A stretch of DNA of 64,000 nucleotides from JAENWD01 sp963796915 (GCA_963796915.1 CAWCNI010000002.1:558001-622000), one strand, 5' to 3'; shown: positions 17,400-30,993, counted from the stretch's first letter. Numbers and translations are program-made. Notes: generated by a model not told the origin, from the sequence alone.

Positions 17400-19542
17400 A
17401 TGACGCGATCGGTCCTGGTGCTGACGATAGCGGCGCAGGTCGCGCTCCTGGCACAGACGCCGCCAGCGGCATCGTCTGCCGGCAGCGGCGCGCTTGCCGG
17501 TTTCACGGCCACATCGAGCGGCGCCGAGCAGCTGCTCGAGCGCCGGTTCCTGGCGTTGCCGTCGGCGGACCGGGCCCGCGAGTACCACCGCTTTCTCACC
17601 GCAGAGCCGCACGTCGCCGGCTCCGATCGAAACCGCGCGCTGGCGGAATGGGTGCGCGACCGCTGGAAGGAGTACCGGCTTCGACCAGGTGGAGATCGTC
17701 CAGCACGACGTGCTGCTGCCGTGGCCCGAGGAGGTGAGCGTCGAGATGAGCGAGCCGCGTCCCTGGAAGGCGCGCCTCACCGAAGATCCGATTCCCGGCG
17801 ATCCAGACACCGACAAGCCGGTGCTGCACTACCACGCCTACTCGCAGTCGGGCGAGATCGTCGCGCCGGTGGTTTACGCGGCCAGCGGCAACCCCGCCAA
17901 CTACGACTGGCTCGCGGCGCACGGCATCGACGTCAAGGGCAAGATCGTGCTCGTTCGCTACTCGGTGCCGTACAGCTATCGCGGGTTCAAGGCGCTCACT
18001 GCCCAGACGCGAGGCGCCGCCGGCATCCTGATCTACTCGGACCCCGCCGAGGACGGCGCGATCAAGGGACGGGTCTATCCGGACGGGCCGTACGGCAACG
18101 AGAGCCACCTGCAGTCCGGCGGCATCCCGTACGACTTCATGGTGCCTGGCGATCCGCTGACCCCGGGCTGGGCGTCGGTGCCCGGCGCAAAACGGATCCC
18201 GCGCGAGGACGCCGTGTCGCTGCCGAAGATCGTCAGCGCGCCGCTCTCGGCCCGCGACGCGCGCGTCATCCTGGAAACGATGGAAGGCCCTGAGGCGCCG
18301 GCCGAGTGGCAGGGAGGCCTGCCGATTCGCTATCACACCGGTCCCGGCGCCACCGTGCGCCTGAAGGTGGTGCTCGACGACAAGATCCGGCCGATCCAGA
18401 CGGTGATCGGGCGCATTCGCGGCAGTGCGGAGCCCGACAGCGAGGTCATCGTCGGCAATCATCGCGACGCGTGGGTCTACGGCGGCGTCGATCCGTCCAG
18501 CGGCACCGCGTCGATGATGGACCTGGCCCGGTCGATCGGCGCGCTCGTCCGCGGCGGCGTCAGGCCGAAGCGCTCGATCGTGTTCGCCAGCTGGGACGCC
18601 GAGGAGTTCACGCTCACCTCGTCCACCGAGTGGGGCGAGCAGAACGAAGCCGATCTGAAGGAGCACGCCGTCGCCTACATCAACGTCGACAGCTCCACGT
18701 CCGGGCCGACGTTCACCGCAGCGGCTGTGCCGTCGCTCAACACGTTCATCGAGCAGGCGGCCTCGGCCGTCACCGACCCGGAGACTGGCGTGCCGATCCC
18801 CGAGGCGAAGCGGCGGGCGGGCGCGTCGGCGGCCAGCTCGCTGCCAAATGCCGGGGGCACCGCGCTCGTGAACAACAAGCTGGGGAGCGGCTCGGACTAC
18901 ACCGTGTTCCTCAACTTCATCGGCGTCCCCGTCGTGGACATGGCGTTTGACGGCCCCTATGGCGTCTATCACTCGCAGTACGACGACCACCTGTGGGTCG
19001 CACGCATCGGCGACCCGGGGTTCCGGTACCACGAGGCGATGACGAAGTTATGGGGCGTGATGGCGCTGCGCCTGGCCAACGCCGACGTGTTGCCGCTCGA
19101 CTACCGCCCGTACGCTGCCGCTGTCACGGATTTCGAGAAGGATCTGGAGAAGGCGTGGGTCGCGAAGGCGGGCACGCCAGACGCCGCCGCGGCGCTCGAG
19201 CCACTGCGGACCGCCATCGCCGGCTTCGGCCAGGCGGCGTCGACTGCGTCGGACGCCGCGACGGCAGCCCTGGCGTCGGGCGACGCCACGACACTGGCCG
19301 CGCTCAATCACCGCCTGATGCAGGCCGAACGCGGCCTGCTCGATCCCGACGGCATCCCCGGCAGGCCGTGGTATCGCCATCAGATCTACGCGCCGAAGCC
19401 CACGTATGCGCCGGAGCTGCTGCCGGCACTCAACGAGGCGATCGACAGCGGCGACGCCGCGCGGGTTGCAACAGCCGCCACGAAGATCGCCGCCGCCCTG
19501 GATCGCGCCTCGCAGGCACTCCGGGGGAGTGACGGCGGCTAG
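17400..19542 (+). CDS. M28 metallopeptidase with PA domain (glutamate carboxypeptidase II-like), frameshifted
   Basis: Secreted zinc exopeptidase, 713 aa when one extra C near 17678 is skipped (DRWKEY then GFDQVEIVQHDVLL). Signal peptide 1-20 (LLAQTPPA). A protease-associated domain lies near residues 150-300 (HGIDVKGKIVLVRYS). The dinuclear zinc site is intact: NHRDAWVYGGVDPSSG (His, bridging Asp), SWDAEEFTLTSSTEW (catalytic Glu and ligand) and a distal His in YHSQYDDH. A C-terminal helical region resembles the transferrin-receptor dimerisation domain. It probably releases C-terminal acidic residues from peptides. Confidence 0.88.
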
Positions 19543-19640
19543 ACAGGCCCATCGGTCGGCCACCAGCTGTCGATCCTCCTGTCATGTCGCCGTTCGCCGG
19601 AATGGCTGAGGACGCCCGAGCACGAACCTTGCACTACCTA

Positions 19641-19680
19641 ACGCATGGCTGAGGCCGCGATCGTCGTGGCCTCAATGCGT
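19641..19680 (+). promoter_or_regulatory. Hairpin in the 5' region of the EF-hand gene, abutting the Shine-Dalgarno sequence
   Basis: ACGCAT, a GGC bulge, TGAGGCC, an 11-nt loop, GGCCTCA and ATGCGT form a 13-bp stem with one bulge. The ribosome-binding GGAGGAG begins immediately after it (19681). There is no T-tract, so it is not a standard terminator; it could be a translational control element. Confidence 0.5.
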
Positions 19681-19696
19681 GGAGGAGTGCGCTGAC

Positions 19697-20506
19697 ATGG
19701 GTATCCCGCATCTCATCGCCGTGCCGTGCGTGTTCGCTGTCGGGCTCAGCATTGCGAGCCCGGTGGCCGCGCGCCAGCAGGGCACCAGTCGTTTTTACGC
19801 GATGGACCGCAATCACGACGGGGTGGTGTCGCGCGACGAATGGCAGGGGAGCGACGAGTCGTTCCAGGTGCACGACTGGAATCGTGACGGCATCCTGTCT
19901 GGCGACGAGCTCAGGCCTGGAGCCAACCGGCCCCGACGGCAGGATACCGACAGCTTCAGTGACTGGACCGAGCAGGGTTTCCGCGCGCTCGATCGCAACC
20001 ACGATCGCCGGCTCTCCCGCGACGAGTGGCTCTCGGATCGGGAAACCTTCACGCGCCTGGATGTCAACCGGAACGGGTCGGTCAGCCTCACCGAGTTTCT
20101 GGCGGCGGCAGACGACGACGTAGACGATAGCTTCGAGTACCTGGACGTGAATCGGAATGGACGCGTCGAGTGGAGCGAGTGGCATGCCAGTCATCAGTCG
20201 TTCGCCGCGCTGGACCGCAACCGTGACGGGGTCCTGACGTCCGAGGAAATGGGCGGCGGCCAGTGGCAGGGGGACCAGCGCTCGTCGGCGGCGTATCGCG
20301 ACGGCGAAGCGCGCGGCCGGATCGAGGGCCTCGAAGCCGGGCGCGAAGACAAGCAGTATCGCAACCGGTGGGATCTGGAAGGCCAGCGGGAGCTCGAGCA
20401 GGCCGATTCCGGCTACACGCAGCAGATGGGCGCGCGCAGCGACTACCAGGCCGGCTATCGTGCGGCGTTCCGAGCGGCGTACGCGGAGGCGTTCGGCCCA
20501 CATTGA
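19697..20506 (+). CDS. Secreted EF-hand calcium-binding protein
   Basis: A 269-aa protein with a signal peptide (ending VAARQ, ~residue 29) and six EF-hand loops: DRNHDGVVSRDEW, DWNRDGILSGDEL, DRNHDRRLSRDEW, DVNRNGSVSLTEF, DVNRNGRVEWSEW and DRNRDGVLTSEEM. The third lacks the loop glycine and may not bind. The C-terminus carries a YxxGxxxG-type pattern (YRDGEARGRIEGLEAG, DYQAGYRAAFRAAYAEAF) also seen in the small protein at 44359-44772. A calcium-binding envelope role is inferred. GGAGGAG 9 nt upstream sets the ATG. Confidence 0.85.
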   Translation: MGIPHLIAVPCVFAVGLSIASPVAARQQGTSRFYAMDRNHDGVVSRDEWQGSDESFQVHDWNRDGILSGDELRPGANRPRRQDTDSFSDWTEQGFRALDRNHDRRLSRDEWLSDRETFTRLDVNRNGSVSLTEFLAAADDDVDDSFEYLDVNRNGRVEWSEWHASHQSFAALDRNRDGVLTSEEMGGGQWQGDQRSSAAYRDGEARGRIEGLEAGREDKQYRNRWDLEGQRELEQADSGYTQQMGARSDYQAGYRAAFRAAYAEAFGPH

Positions 20507-20692
20507 GCCTCGGCGCGCGGCTCGATTCGGACAGCCTCCACGATTTCGCGATCGACGCAGGCACAGCGCATACTCCGGACTCACTGACGCGCAGACCATT
20601 TCAATGGCGCGCGCGTCAGACGCTGTGACAGGTGACTTGTGTCTTCCGTCATCTGTCGCAACGGTTGCTTGCCGCAACACTTCGGAGCATTC

Positions 20693-22473
20693 ATGAGCGC
20701 AGTCATCCGGTGCCTGGTGGCGACCGCGATTTTCGCGGCCGCGACGACGGCGGCAGGGCAGGGAGGCCGCCCCGGCGGCGGTGGCTTCGGGCAACCGGGC
20801 CAGTTTCCTGGCGGCGCCGGCGGCGGCCAGCAGCGGCGTGGCGGGGGCATGCGCGACGCCGGACCTCCGGTGGCGGGCACCGGAGTCCTGCGCGGGCGGG
20901 TGGTCGGCGGCGACACTGGCGGCCCCTTGCGCCGCGCGCTCGTGCGCCTGACCGGCCAGGAGATTCGTGAAGGGAAGATGACGACCACCGACGAGCAGGG
21001 GCGCTGGGAAATCCACGACCTGCCTGTGGGGCGCTTCAACCTCACCGCCAGCAAGGCCGGCTACGTCACGCTGCAATTCGGCCAGCGCCGTCCGTTCGAG
21101 CAGGGCCGCCCGATCGATCTCGCCGACGGGCAGTCTCTCGACAACGTGAACTTCAACCTGCCGCGGGGCAGCGTGATCGCGGGCCGCATCAACGACGAAT
21201 ACGGCGACCCTGTCGCCGAGGCCTCGGTCACCGCGATGCGCTACCGCTTTTTCAATGGGCAGCGCCGCCTGATCCCCGTCGGACGTTTCTCGCAGACCGA
21301 CGACGGCGGCAACTTCAGGATCTATGGCCTCGCGCCAGGCGACTACTACCTGACAGCGACACTCAGGACCGGGATGGGCATGTTCGCGGACAACGATCCC
21401 AGCAGCCGCCAGTCGTACTCGCCGACCTACTATCCGGGCACCGGCAGCGCGCAGCAGGCCGAACGGGTGACCGTCGGCCTTGGCGCCGAAGTAGACGGGG
21501 TGACGTTCGCGCTTCAGCCGGTCAGGACGATCAAGGTGAGCGGCACCGCGCTCGACTCGCAGGGCCGGCCGATGACCGGCGCGATGGTGCAGATCGTCGA
21601 GGACTCGAGTGACGGCGAGAACATGATGATGTCGCGCAGCTTCGGCCCGAACAACCGCGTGGACGGCGCCGGCCGGTTCTCGATCGCCAACGTGGCGCCC
21701 GGCGAGTACACCCTGATGGCAAGTGAGATGCGTCCGCCGGGCGAAGGGGCGGACCCGGAAGTGGCACAGGCGAAGATCACGACCGGCAGCGAAGACCTTA
21801 CCGGCGTCACGCTCATCGGCTCGCGTGGCGTCATCATCCGCGGCACTGTCGCCTTCGACAGCCAGCAGAGCGGCGGCGGTGGCGCGAAGCTGTCGTCGGT
21901 GTCGCTGACGGCGGTCCCGCGAAACGCCAATGCGACGCCGGCCTTCCGCTTCGGTCCAGGCATGCGCGACACCGTCAACGACGACGGGACGTTTGAACTG
22001 CGCGCCTCGAGCACTCCCGTGCTGATTAGGACGATGCGAGCGCCGCAGGGATTCCTTCTCAAGGCGGTGATCGCTGGCGGCCAGGACGTCACCGACTCGG
22101 GAGTTGCCTTCAAGTCCGGCGAAACAGTCACTGGCGTTCAGGTCGTCCTGACGTCGCGATCGACGGCGATCAGCGGCACTGTCACCGACAGCAAAGGCGA
22201 CCCCGCCTCGGACTACGCCGTCGTCGTCTTCGCGGAGGACAGCGCGAAGTGGGGATTCATGTCGCGCTACATCTCGATGGCCCGGCCCGATCAGCAGGGC
22301 GCCTTCCAGGTGAAGCAGCTGCCGCCGGCGCAGTACCTGGTCGTGGCGGTGCCGTACCTGGAGGACGGGGAGCAGACCAACCCTGAGACGCTCGAGCGGC
22401 TGCGGCCGCTGGCGACCGGGCTGGATCTGGCGGAGGGCGATCAGAAGACGCTCGCCCTCAAGCTGACGCCGAA

Positions 22474-22480
<7 letters not shown>
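20693..22480 (+). CDS. Secreted carboxypeptidase-regulatory-like domain protein
   Basis: A 595-aa exported protein: signal peptide (residues 1-22), a Gly/Gln-rich linker (23-55), then several beta-sandwich carboxypeptidase-regulatory-like domains (LRGRVVGGDTGGPLRRALVR, IAGRINDEYGDPVAEASV, VSGTALDSQGRPMTGAMV, ISGTVTDSKGDPASDYAVVV). No catalytic domain is visible. Acidobacteria carry many such proteins; the role is unknown and may be in binding polymers or assembling surface complexes. A weak hairpin (TGACGCGC/GCGCGTCA, 20585-20618) lies upstream. Its 3' end overlaps the convergent HerA-like gene by 7 bp. Confidence 0.85.
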
Positions 22481-24966
<2,486 letters not shown>

Positions 24967-24980
24967 GTCGGCCTCGCCTG

Positions 24981-26639
24981 TCACTCTACAACGGGAAGAA
25001 TCACCCTCGACGGCCTGGACGGATCGTGAAAGATGGTCTGTTTGGCCGGCACGAGTCGCGCCTCGATTGCCGAGGGCCGGCCGGTATTGGGATTGCGGTC
25101 CAGGTGCGGGAAGAAACTGCTGGTCACCTGCACGCCGATGCGGTGGCCCTTCAGAAATCGATTCGCAGTCAGCGCGAGCCTGAGGATCAGTTCCACCGGG
25201 TGCCCCGGCACCAGGAATGCCGGCTCGTGCTCGCCGTGCCGGTATTTCGCGCGCAGCACTTCCAATGTGGGGCTCATCAGGTTCCACACCGTGCCATCAG
25301 CGTCGACGTCGAGCAGGCGGCAGAGGAAGTCGGTGTCTGGCGCCGACGAGGCAATCCAGAGCCGGAACTCGACGTGCCCGATGACCTCGACATCCTCGAC
25401 GAGCGGATCGGTGGTGAACGTCAGCACGTCGGCCCGCGCCGCGATGGCGCGCTGGTCGTGTGGGCCGAGACCCGCCTCGTAGTGGGGATCTTCGACAGGG
25501 TTGTTCGGGTCGAACGTGTATGCGTCGGGCGTCTCGCCTGCCGAAGGCGGCTCCGTGGTGAGGTGTCCGCCGGCGCGGAAATGAAACGTGCGCGGAACTG
25601 TCGGGAGAGGCCACTTCGACGCGTCGCGCCAGCGGTTGGCGCCCATCACGAACAGCCGTACCGGACGCTGGATGCTGATGCCCCTGTCGATGCCGTTCAC
25701 ATGCAGGTCACACCAGTCCAGCACCAGCGAGTCGTAGTCGATCGCCGCGCCCGACCCGAAGTCGCGGTCGCCCACCTTTCCCGTTTGTGGTTCGCCGTGA
25801 ACCCACGGGCCAATCATGAGCCGTGGCTGGCGCGCCGCAGGCGTGGCCGCCTTCGCCGAGAGCCCGACGAAGTTGCGCACGGCGCCGATGGGGCCGTAGC
25901 CCTCGTCGTGCCAGCCGCTGAAGTTGAAGATCGGCACCTCGACGCGGTCGTAGCGCGACTCGATGTTGGCGAAGTCCCAGTACGGCCCGTCGTCTGGATG
26001 GTCGAGCCAGTCGAAGTAGAACGGGGTGACGCCCGCCAGCGCCGGCTGGTCGCGCAGTGGCACGCGGCGAAGGGCCGCGCGCCCGCGCGCTTTCCAGTAG
26101 GCCTGCGCTTCGCGCGCTGATTGCGGGCCTGTTTTCACGCCGCGGCGCCGGCGATCGTCCGGCGCGATGTTTTCGACGGTCCACGGCAGCCACGACATGT
26201 CGAACGCGCCGCCGAAGTAGAAGAACTGACGGCCCGACGAGAAGCACATCGCGGGAAACGCGCAGACGAGATGCGGCGGGGCCTCGACGGCGGCCAGCCA
26301 CTGCACGGCGCCCGGATAGGACAATCCGGCTGTCGCGACCCGGCCGATCGCCCAGGGCTCCGCGGCAATCGCCTCGATCAGGTCGTAGCCGTCGCGGCCT
26401 TCGTGGCGGTAGGCGTCGAAGTCGCCGCCCGACTCGTAACGGCCGCGCACGTCGGCGACGACCACGTGGTACCCGCGCTGGACCGCGTGCGCGACAAGCG
26501 ACTCATCGCGATACCCATGCCTGCCGTACGGCGTCCGAATCAGGAGCACCGGATGCCGTGTGCTGGTACCCGACGCGGTGTGCAGGTCCGCGGCGAGCAC
26601 GACGCCGTCGCGGAGAGGGATCCGGAGGTCAGTAATCAT
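24981..26639 (-). CDS. CocE/NonD-family serine hydrolase (X-Pro dipeptidyl-peptidase-like)
   Basis: A 552-aa alpha/beta-hydrolase of the S15/CocE family, which includes X-Pro dipeptidyl peptidases, cocaine esterase and glutaryl-7-ACA acylases. The nucleophile elbow is GLSYPG (105-110, Ser107), preceded by VVADVRGRYESGG; WHDEGY and the His region (GPWVHG) are also present. The C-terminal jelly-roll domain is clear (VEDVEVIGHVEFRLWIASSAPDTDF, NRNPNTG). No signal peptide is seen. It lies in the operon with D-aminoacylase and GNAT, suggesting degradation or detoxification of acylated amines or proline peptides. Confidence 0.9.
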   Translation of the reverse strand: MITDLRIPLRDGVVLAADLHTASGTSTRHPVLLIRTPYGRHGYRDESLVAHAVQRGYHVVVADVRGRYESGGDFDAYRHEGRDGYDLIEAIAAEPWAIGRVATAGLSYPGAVQWLAAVEAPPHLVCAFPAMCFSSGRQFFYFGGAFDMSWLPWTVENIAPDDRRRRGVKTGPQSAREAQAYWKARGRAALRRVPLRDQPALAGVTPFYFDWLDHPDDGPYWDFANIESRYDRVEVPIFNFSGWHDEGYGPIGAVRNFVGLSAKAATPAARQPRLMIGPWVHGEPQTGKVGDRDFGSGAAIDYDSLVLDWCDLHVNGIDRGISIQRPVRLFVMGANRWRDASKWPLPTVPRTFHFRAGGHLTTEPPSAGETPDAYTFDPNNPVEDPHYEAGLGPHDQRAIAARADVLTFTTDPLVEDVEVIGHVEFRLWIASSAPDTDFLCRLLDVDADGTVWNLMSPTLEVLRAKYRHGEHEPAFLVPGHPVELILRLALTANRFLKGHRIGVQVTSSFFPHLDRNPNTGRPSAIEARLVPAKQTIFHDPSRPSRVILPVVE

Positions 26640-26654
26640 CGACCAGTACCCGCG

Positions 26655-27629
26655 TCAGAACGCGTCGCCATGCCAGAACTGCGCGGCGTCGGAGCCGAGC
26701 ACCGGCGTGGGGACGGAAGGGTCGAGCGACTTGATCATCATGACGTCGCCCGCTGGCAGCCGGCGTGAGATACGAAGCTGCGGCGGTCGCAGGCCGGCGG
26801 GCCACCATCCGCGAATGACCGGGTGCGCTTCGGCGGGAGCCCGCGCCAGCAGCACCTGCAGCATCGCGCCGATCCTGGCGCCTGCCGGATCGCGATCGCC
26901 GCACGCCTCGAGACTCCACGAGACACTGCCGCCCGAGGTGATCGAGGTGACGATGAGGACAAACGCGACGGCCTGGTAGCCCTCTTCGGCGACGAAAAAG
27001 TCGATGTGCTTCCGGCTGTCCGGGTTGAGGCCCACATAGAGGCGCTTCTTGGCCACCGAGTAGGCCACCTGCCCGGCGTCGGGCAGCATCCCCAGGCGGA
27101 ACCCGCCGGCGCGCGTTGCCGACATCGCGGCAACGTATCCGGCGTCACGTTCTTCGCCGGACCGGACGAGCATGGCGGGAGCGCCTGCCTTCCTGTCGAT
27201 CCTGATGTCCACTGTCTGAAGCGGCACGACGGTGTAGCCCAGGCGCTCGTAGTAAGTCGCGCCGATCTCTGAAAACAGCAGCGCGAGACGCGCGCCGTCA
27301 GCTCGCGCTTCGGATTCGAGCGCCGCGATCATCGCGCGTGCGTGACCGCGGCCGCGCAACGCGGCTGGCGTGAACACCGCGCCCACGCCCAGAGTCGGCA
27401 CTGGCTGTCCATCGAGCTGCATCTGCAGGTCGTAGCGCTTGGCCGAGGCGAGCACGGTGCCGCCGTCCATCAGCGCCAGGCGCCTGAGGTGCGCCTGGCC
27501 CCACTCGGTGATCTCCTGCGCGCGGTTCCATTGCGCGTAGGCCTTGAACGACAACCCCGCTCCCCACGTCGGGTATGTGTCGTCCAGGATCCCGTTCAGG
27601 ATCTCGCCGGTTGCACGGATGAGCGGCAT
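26655..27629 (-). CDS. GNAT-family N-acetyltransferase (Eis-like)
   Basis: A 324-aa acetyltransferase. The acetyl-CoA pyrophosphate-binding segment is ALRGRGHARAMI (~residues 88-99), preceded by LGVGAVFTPA and followed by LLFSEIGATYYERLGYTVV, the standard GNAT beta4-beta5 region. The extra C-terminal domain recalls Eis-type enzymes. The substrate is unknown; possibly an amine released by the neighbouring hydrolases. It lies 18 bp after the D-aminoacylase and 15 bp before the CocE gene. Confidence 0.85.
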   Translation of the reverse strand: MPLIRATGEILNGILDDTYPTWGAGLSFKAYAQWNRAQEITEWGQAHLRRLALMDGGTVLASAKRYDLQMQLDGQPVPTLGVGAVFTPAALRGRGHARAMIAALESEARADGARLALLFSEIGATYYERLGYTVVPLQTVDIRIDRKAGAPAMLVRSGEERDAGYVAAMSATRAGGFRLGMLPDAGQVAYSVAKKRLYVGLNPDSRKHIDFFVAEEGYQAVAFVLIVTSITSGGSVSWSLEACGDRDPAGARIGAMLQVLLARAPAEAHPVIRGWWPAGLRPPQLRISRRLPAGDVMMIKSLDPSVPTPVLGSDAAQFWHGDAF

Positions 27630-27647
27630 CGCGGCAGCTATCGCGTG

Positions 27648-29163
27648 TCAGTGCCCGTATTTCAGAGCCCTGCCGGGGCGCGCGGGTGTCGGGCCGGAGG
27701 GATCGAGGACGACGTCGCCGTTCACCAGCACGTAGTCGATCCCGACCGGGGACTGCGACGGGTCCTGCGGCGTGCCGCGGTCCGCGATAGTGGCTTGGTC
27801 GAACACCACGACGTCGGCCTTCTTGCCAGCGGCGAGGACGCCGCGATCGGCGAGATGCAGCCGCGCGGCCGAGCGCCCGGTCATCTTCGCGATGCCTTCC
27901 TCCAGCGACACCGCGTGCTGTTCGCGCACGTAGCGGGCCAGCACCCGGGGGAACGCGCCGTAACCGCGCGGGTGGCGGCCGGCGAGGTTTCCGTCCGAGC
28001 AGATGATCACGGCGGGGTCCTTGAAGATGGCGACCATGTCGGCTTCCTGCATCGCCGTGCCGATGATGCCGATCTCGGGCCCGGCGTCTTTCACCATCCG
28101 GACGATCAGCGCCGCCGCATCGAGATGCTGCGTGACCGCGAGCTCGGCGAGCGTGTGCCCATTCCAGGTCGGGTCCGGACGATAGTTCGTGACCAGCACG
28201 TTCGCCGGACCGCCAATCTCGTCGAGGCCTTTCTGCCACTCCGCGACGTTGTCGAAGTTGCGATCGGGAATCAGCACGTACATCGACGACTGCCAGGACC
28301 TGATAGGGATACCAGTCGCCGGTGACGTCCTGGCCGCGCTTCCGCGCCTCCGCGACGAGCGCGAGCGCTTCGCCGGACTTGCCCCAGACAGGCTTGGACG
28401 CCAGCTTCATGTGCGAGATTTCGACGGCGACGCCGGCGCGGCGGCCGATCTCGATCGCCTCGCTCCACGCCGCCAGGACGTCGTTCTCTTCGTCGCGCAC
28501 GTGGCTCGAATAGAACCCGCCGTAGGGCTTGATGACGGCGGCGAGCGCCGCCAGTTCGTCCACTGTCGCGTAGAAGCCCGGGTCGTACTCGAGGCCGCTC
28601 GACAGCCCGACGGCGCCGTCCTTCATGCCGCGGTCGACCAGCGCTTTCATCGTCTCGATCTCCGCCGGAGTCGCCGCGCGCTTGAAATCCTCGCCCATCG
28701 CCAGGCTGCGCACGGTGCCGTGCCCGACGCTGGTCATGAAGTTGATCGCGGGATGCAGGGACGTGATGTGCTCGAGGAAGTCGAACACCGGCAGGTCGCC
28801 GCCGCCGTCCTGGCCGACCAGCGACGTGGTCACGCCTTGCCGGACCTGGCTTGCGGCATCTGGGTGCGCGTCGATGCTTCCGGCGGCGTGGCTGTGCATG
28901 TCGATGAAGCCTGGCGACACCACGCGGCCGGCCGCGTCGATTACCCGCTCGCCGGGCTTTGGCGTCAGGCCGGGACCGATCTCGACAATGGCGTCGCCGG
29001 CGATGCGAACATCCGCGGTCCGTCGCGGCGCGCCGGTGCCGTCTACGACAATGCCGCCTTTGATGAGCAGGCCAGACGGTGGGGCATTCTGGCTTGGCGC
29101 TGTTTGCGCCGATACAACGGACGAGCAGGCGAGGCAGGCGGTCAGCGTGATGACTGTGAGCAT
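27648..29163 (-). CDS. N-acyl-D-amino-acid deacylase (amidohydrolase), frameshifted
   Basis: Exported amidohydrolase, 504 aa after removal of one extra base near 28300 (GDWYPYQ then SWQSSMYVLIPDR). Signal peptide ending VVSAQ. Motifs are GLLIKGGIVVDGTGAP, the metal HxH in VVSPGFIDMHSHAAG, SSGLEYDPGFYATVDEL, SSHVRDEENDVL, EISHMKLASKPVWG and the C-terminal GKKADVVVFD. This matches D-aminoacylases, which hydrolyse N-acyl-D-amino acids. ATG 29163 is preferred to ATG 29175 because the latter overlaps the -10 box. It is the first gene of a four-gene operon. Confidence 0.88.
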
Positions 29164-29173
29164 GAGTAGGCGC

Positions 29174-29179
29174 ATTCTA
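29174..29179 (-). promoter_or_regulatory. Putative -10 box (TAGAAT) of the D-aminoacylase operon
   Basis: TAGAAT on the minus strand lies 10 nt before the ATG at 29163 and overlaps the ATG at 29175. No convincing -35 is seen. Confidence 0.4.
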
Positions 29180-29232
29180 TAAGGACTCGACCATCTGGCC
29201 CCCCGGCACGGTCCAACAGTGAGCAGGAGACG

Positions 29233-30964
29233 ATGATGGCGAGACTGCCAATCGCGCGGCCAGGCCTGGCGCTCTGCGTGCTGCTGGCGTCGGCGGCCAG
29301 CGGGCTGCGAGCGACGGCGCCACGCTCGGGGATTCCCGACCACCCGGACGACCGCGTCATCGTCCATGTCCTGAGCCGCGCGGCGTTCGGCCCGCGTTCC
29401 GGCCAGATCGATCAGGTCCGGCGGGTTGGCATCACCGCCTGGCTCGACCAGCAGCTTCATCCCGATCGCATCAACGACGCGGCGGTCGCCGCGCGTTTGA
29501 GCGGCTACCAGACACTCGGCCTCACGTCGCGCGAGATCGCGCAGGACTACTACCTGCCCGCGGAGCAGGCGCGGCGCGAGCGGAAACGCGCTGAAGCGGC
29601 CGAAGAGGGCAAGGAGGGCAAGGAAGGCAAGGAGGCCGAGGAAGGCAAGGGGGGCGAGGAAGACAAGCAGAGCGAGGGGGCCCAGGAAGGCAAGGCGGGC
29701 AAGGGCGGCACAGGGAGGCGATGTGCCCGACGCGGTTCGTCGCGAGCGTCAGGTGGTGCTGGAGATGAGCGCGCAGAAGATCGTGCGCGCGGTCTACAGC
29801 GACAGGCAGCTCGAACAGGTCCTCACAGATTTCTGGTTCAACCACTTCAACGTGTATGCCGGCAAGGGCCAGACCCGCGTCTACCTGACCGCGTACGAGC
29901 GTGATGCGATCAGGCCGCACGTGCTCGGCAAGTTCCGCGACCTGCTCGGCGCCACCGCGAAGAGCCCCGCGATGCTCTTCTATCTGGACAACGCGCGAAG
30001 CGCCGACCCGAAGTTCGCCGAGAACATGGAAGCGCTGGACCAGATGGGCATGGCCCGCGGCCGGCCCCGCCGGCTGAATCCGGAACAGGTCGATCGCATC
30101 AGGAAGAACATGCCCACGGGGATCAACGAGAACTACGCGCGGGAGCTGATGGAGCTGCACACGCTCGGCGTGGACGGCGGCTACACGCAGCAGGACGTCG
30201 TCAACGTCGCGCGCGCCCTGACAGGGTGGACCATCGGCGGCCCGCGCAGCCCGCAGGCGGGACAGTTCGTCTTCAACCCGCGCATGCACGACACCGGCGA
30301 GAAGGTGGTGCTGGGGCACAGGCTGAAAGGCGGGCGCGGCATCGAGGACGGCGAGCAGGTGCTGGACATCCTGGCGTCGCATCCCGCCACCGCGCACTTC
30401 ATCGCGAACGCGCTCGTGCGCCGCTTTGTCGCCGACGCGCCGCCGCCCGCGCTGGTCGATCGCGCGGCCGCCACGTTCCGCTCGACCGGTGGCGACCTGC
30501 GGGAAGTGACGCGGGTCATCCTGACCTCGCCGGAGTTCTACGCGCCCGAGGCCTATCGCGCCAAGGTCAAGACGCCGTTCGAGTTCGTCGTCAGCGCCCT
30601 GCGCGTGACCAACGCGGACGTGATGCAGCCGCTGCCGCTCGAGCGGACGCTGCAGCAGCTCGGCATGCCGCTCTACTTCTGCCAGCCGCCGACAGGCTAC
30701 AAGGACACCGCGGAGACGTGGGTCAACACCGGCGCGCTCATCGGCCGCATGAACTTTGCAGTCTCGCTGGCCGGCAACGGCGTCCGTGGCGTGTCAGTCG
30801 AGGATCCGCTGCCAGACACGAGTCGAGCGGACGCCGACACCGCGGTGGCGCTTTACCTGACAGGTGATGCGTCCGAGGCGACGCGCGCGACCATCGCCCG
30901 CGCAACGACGCCAGCCCAGGTCGTCGCGCTCGCGCTGGGCTCGCCGGAGTTCCAGAGACGATAG
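29233..30964 (+). CDS. DUF1800-domain secreted protein, frameshifted
   Basis: A 576-aa protein after one +1 shift within ~29600-29716. Signal peptide (LCVLLASAASGLRA). The DUF1800 domain is recognisable from HVLSRAAFGPRSGQIDQVRRVG at the N-terminus through DFWFNHFNVYAGKGQTRVYL, YLDNARSADPKFAENM, INENYARELMELHTLGVDGG and NVARALTGWTIG. An unusual low-complexity Lys/Glu/Gly insert (29604-29710, GKEGKEGKEAEEGKGGEED) is encoded by 9-bp repeats. DUF1800 genes are usually paired with DUF1501 genes, as here; no biochemical function is established. AGGAG precedes the start. Confidence 0.85.
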
Positions 30965-30973
30965 CTGTTGTCG

Positions 30974-30993
30974 GGCCGATCTTCAGATCGGCC
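30974..30993. repeat. REP-like palindrome, copy 2
   Basis: Arms GGCCGATCT/AGATCGGCC with a TC centre, located in the 40-bp gap between the DUF1800 stop and the DUF1501 start. In the mRNA it would be a hairpin that could stabilise the upstream message or tune DUF1501 translation. Confidence 0.9.
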
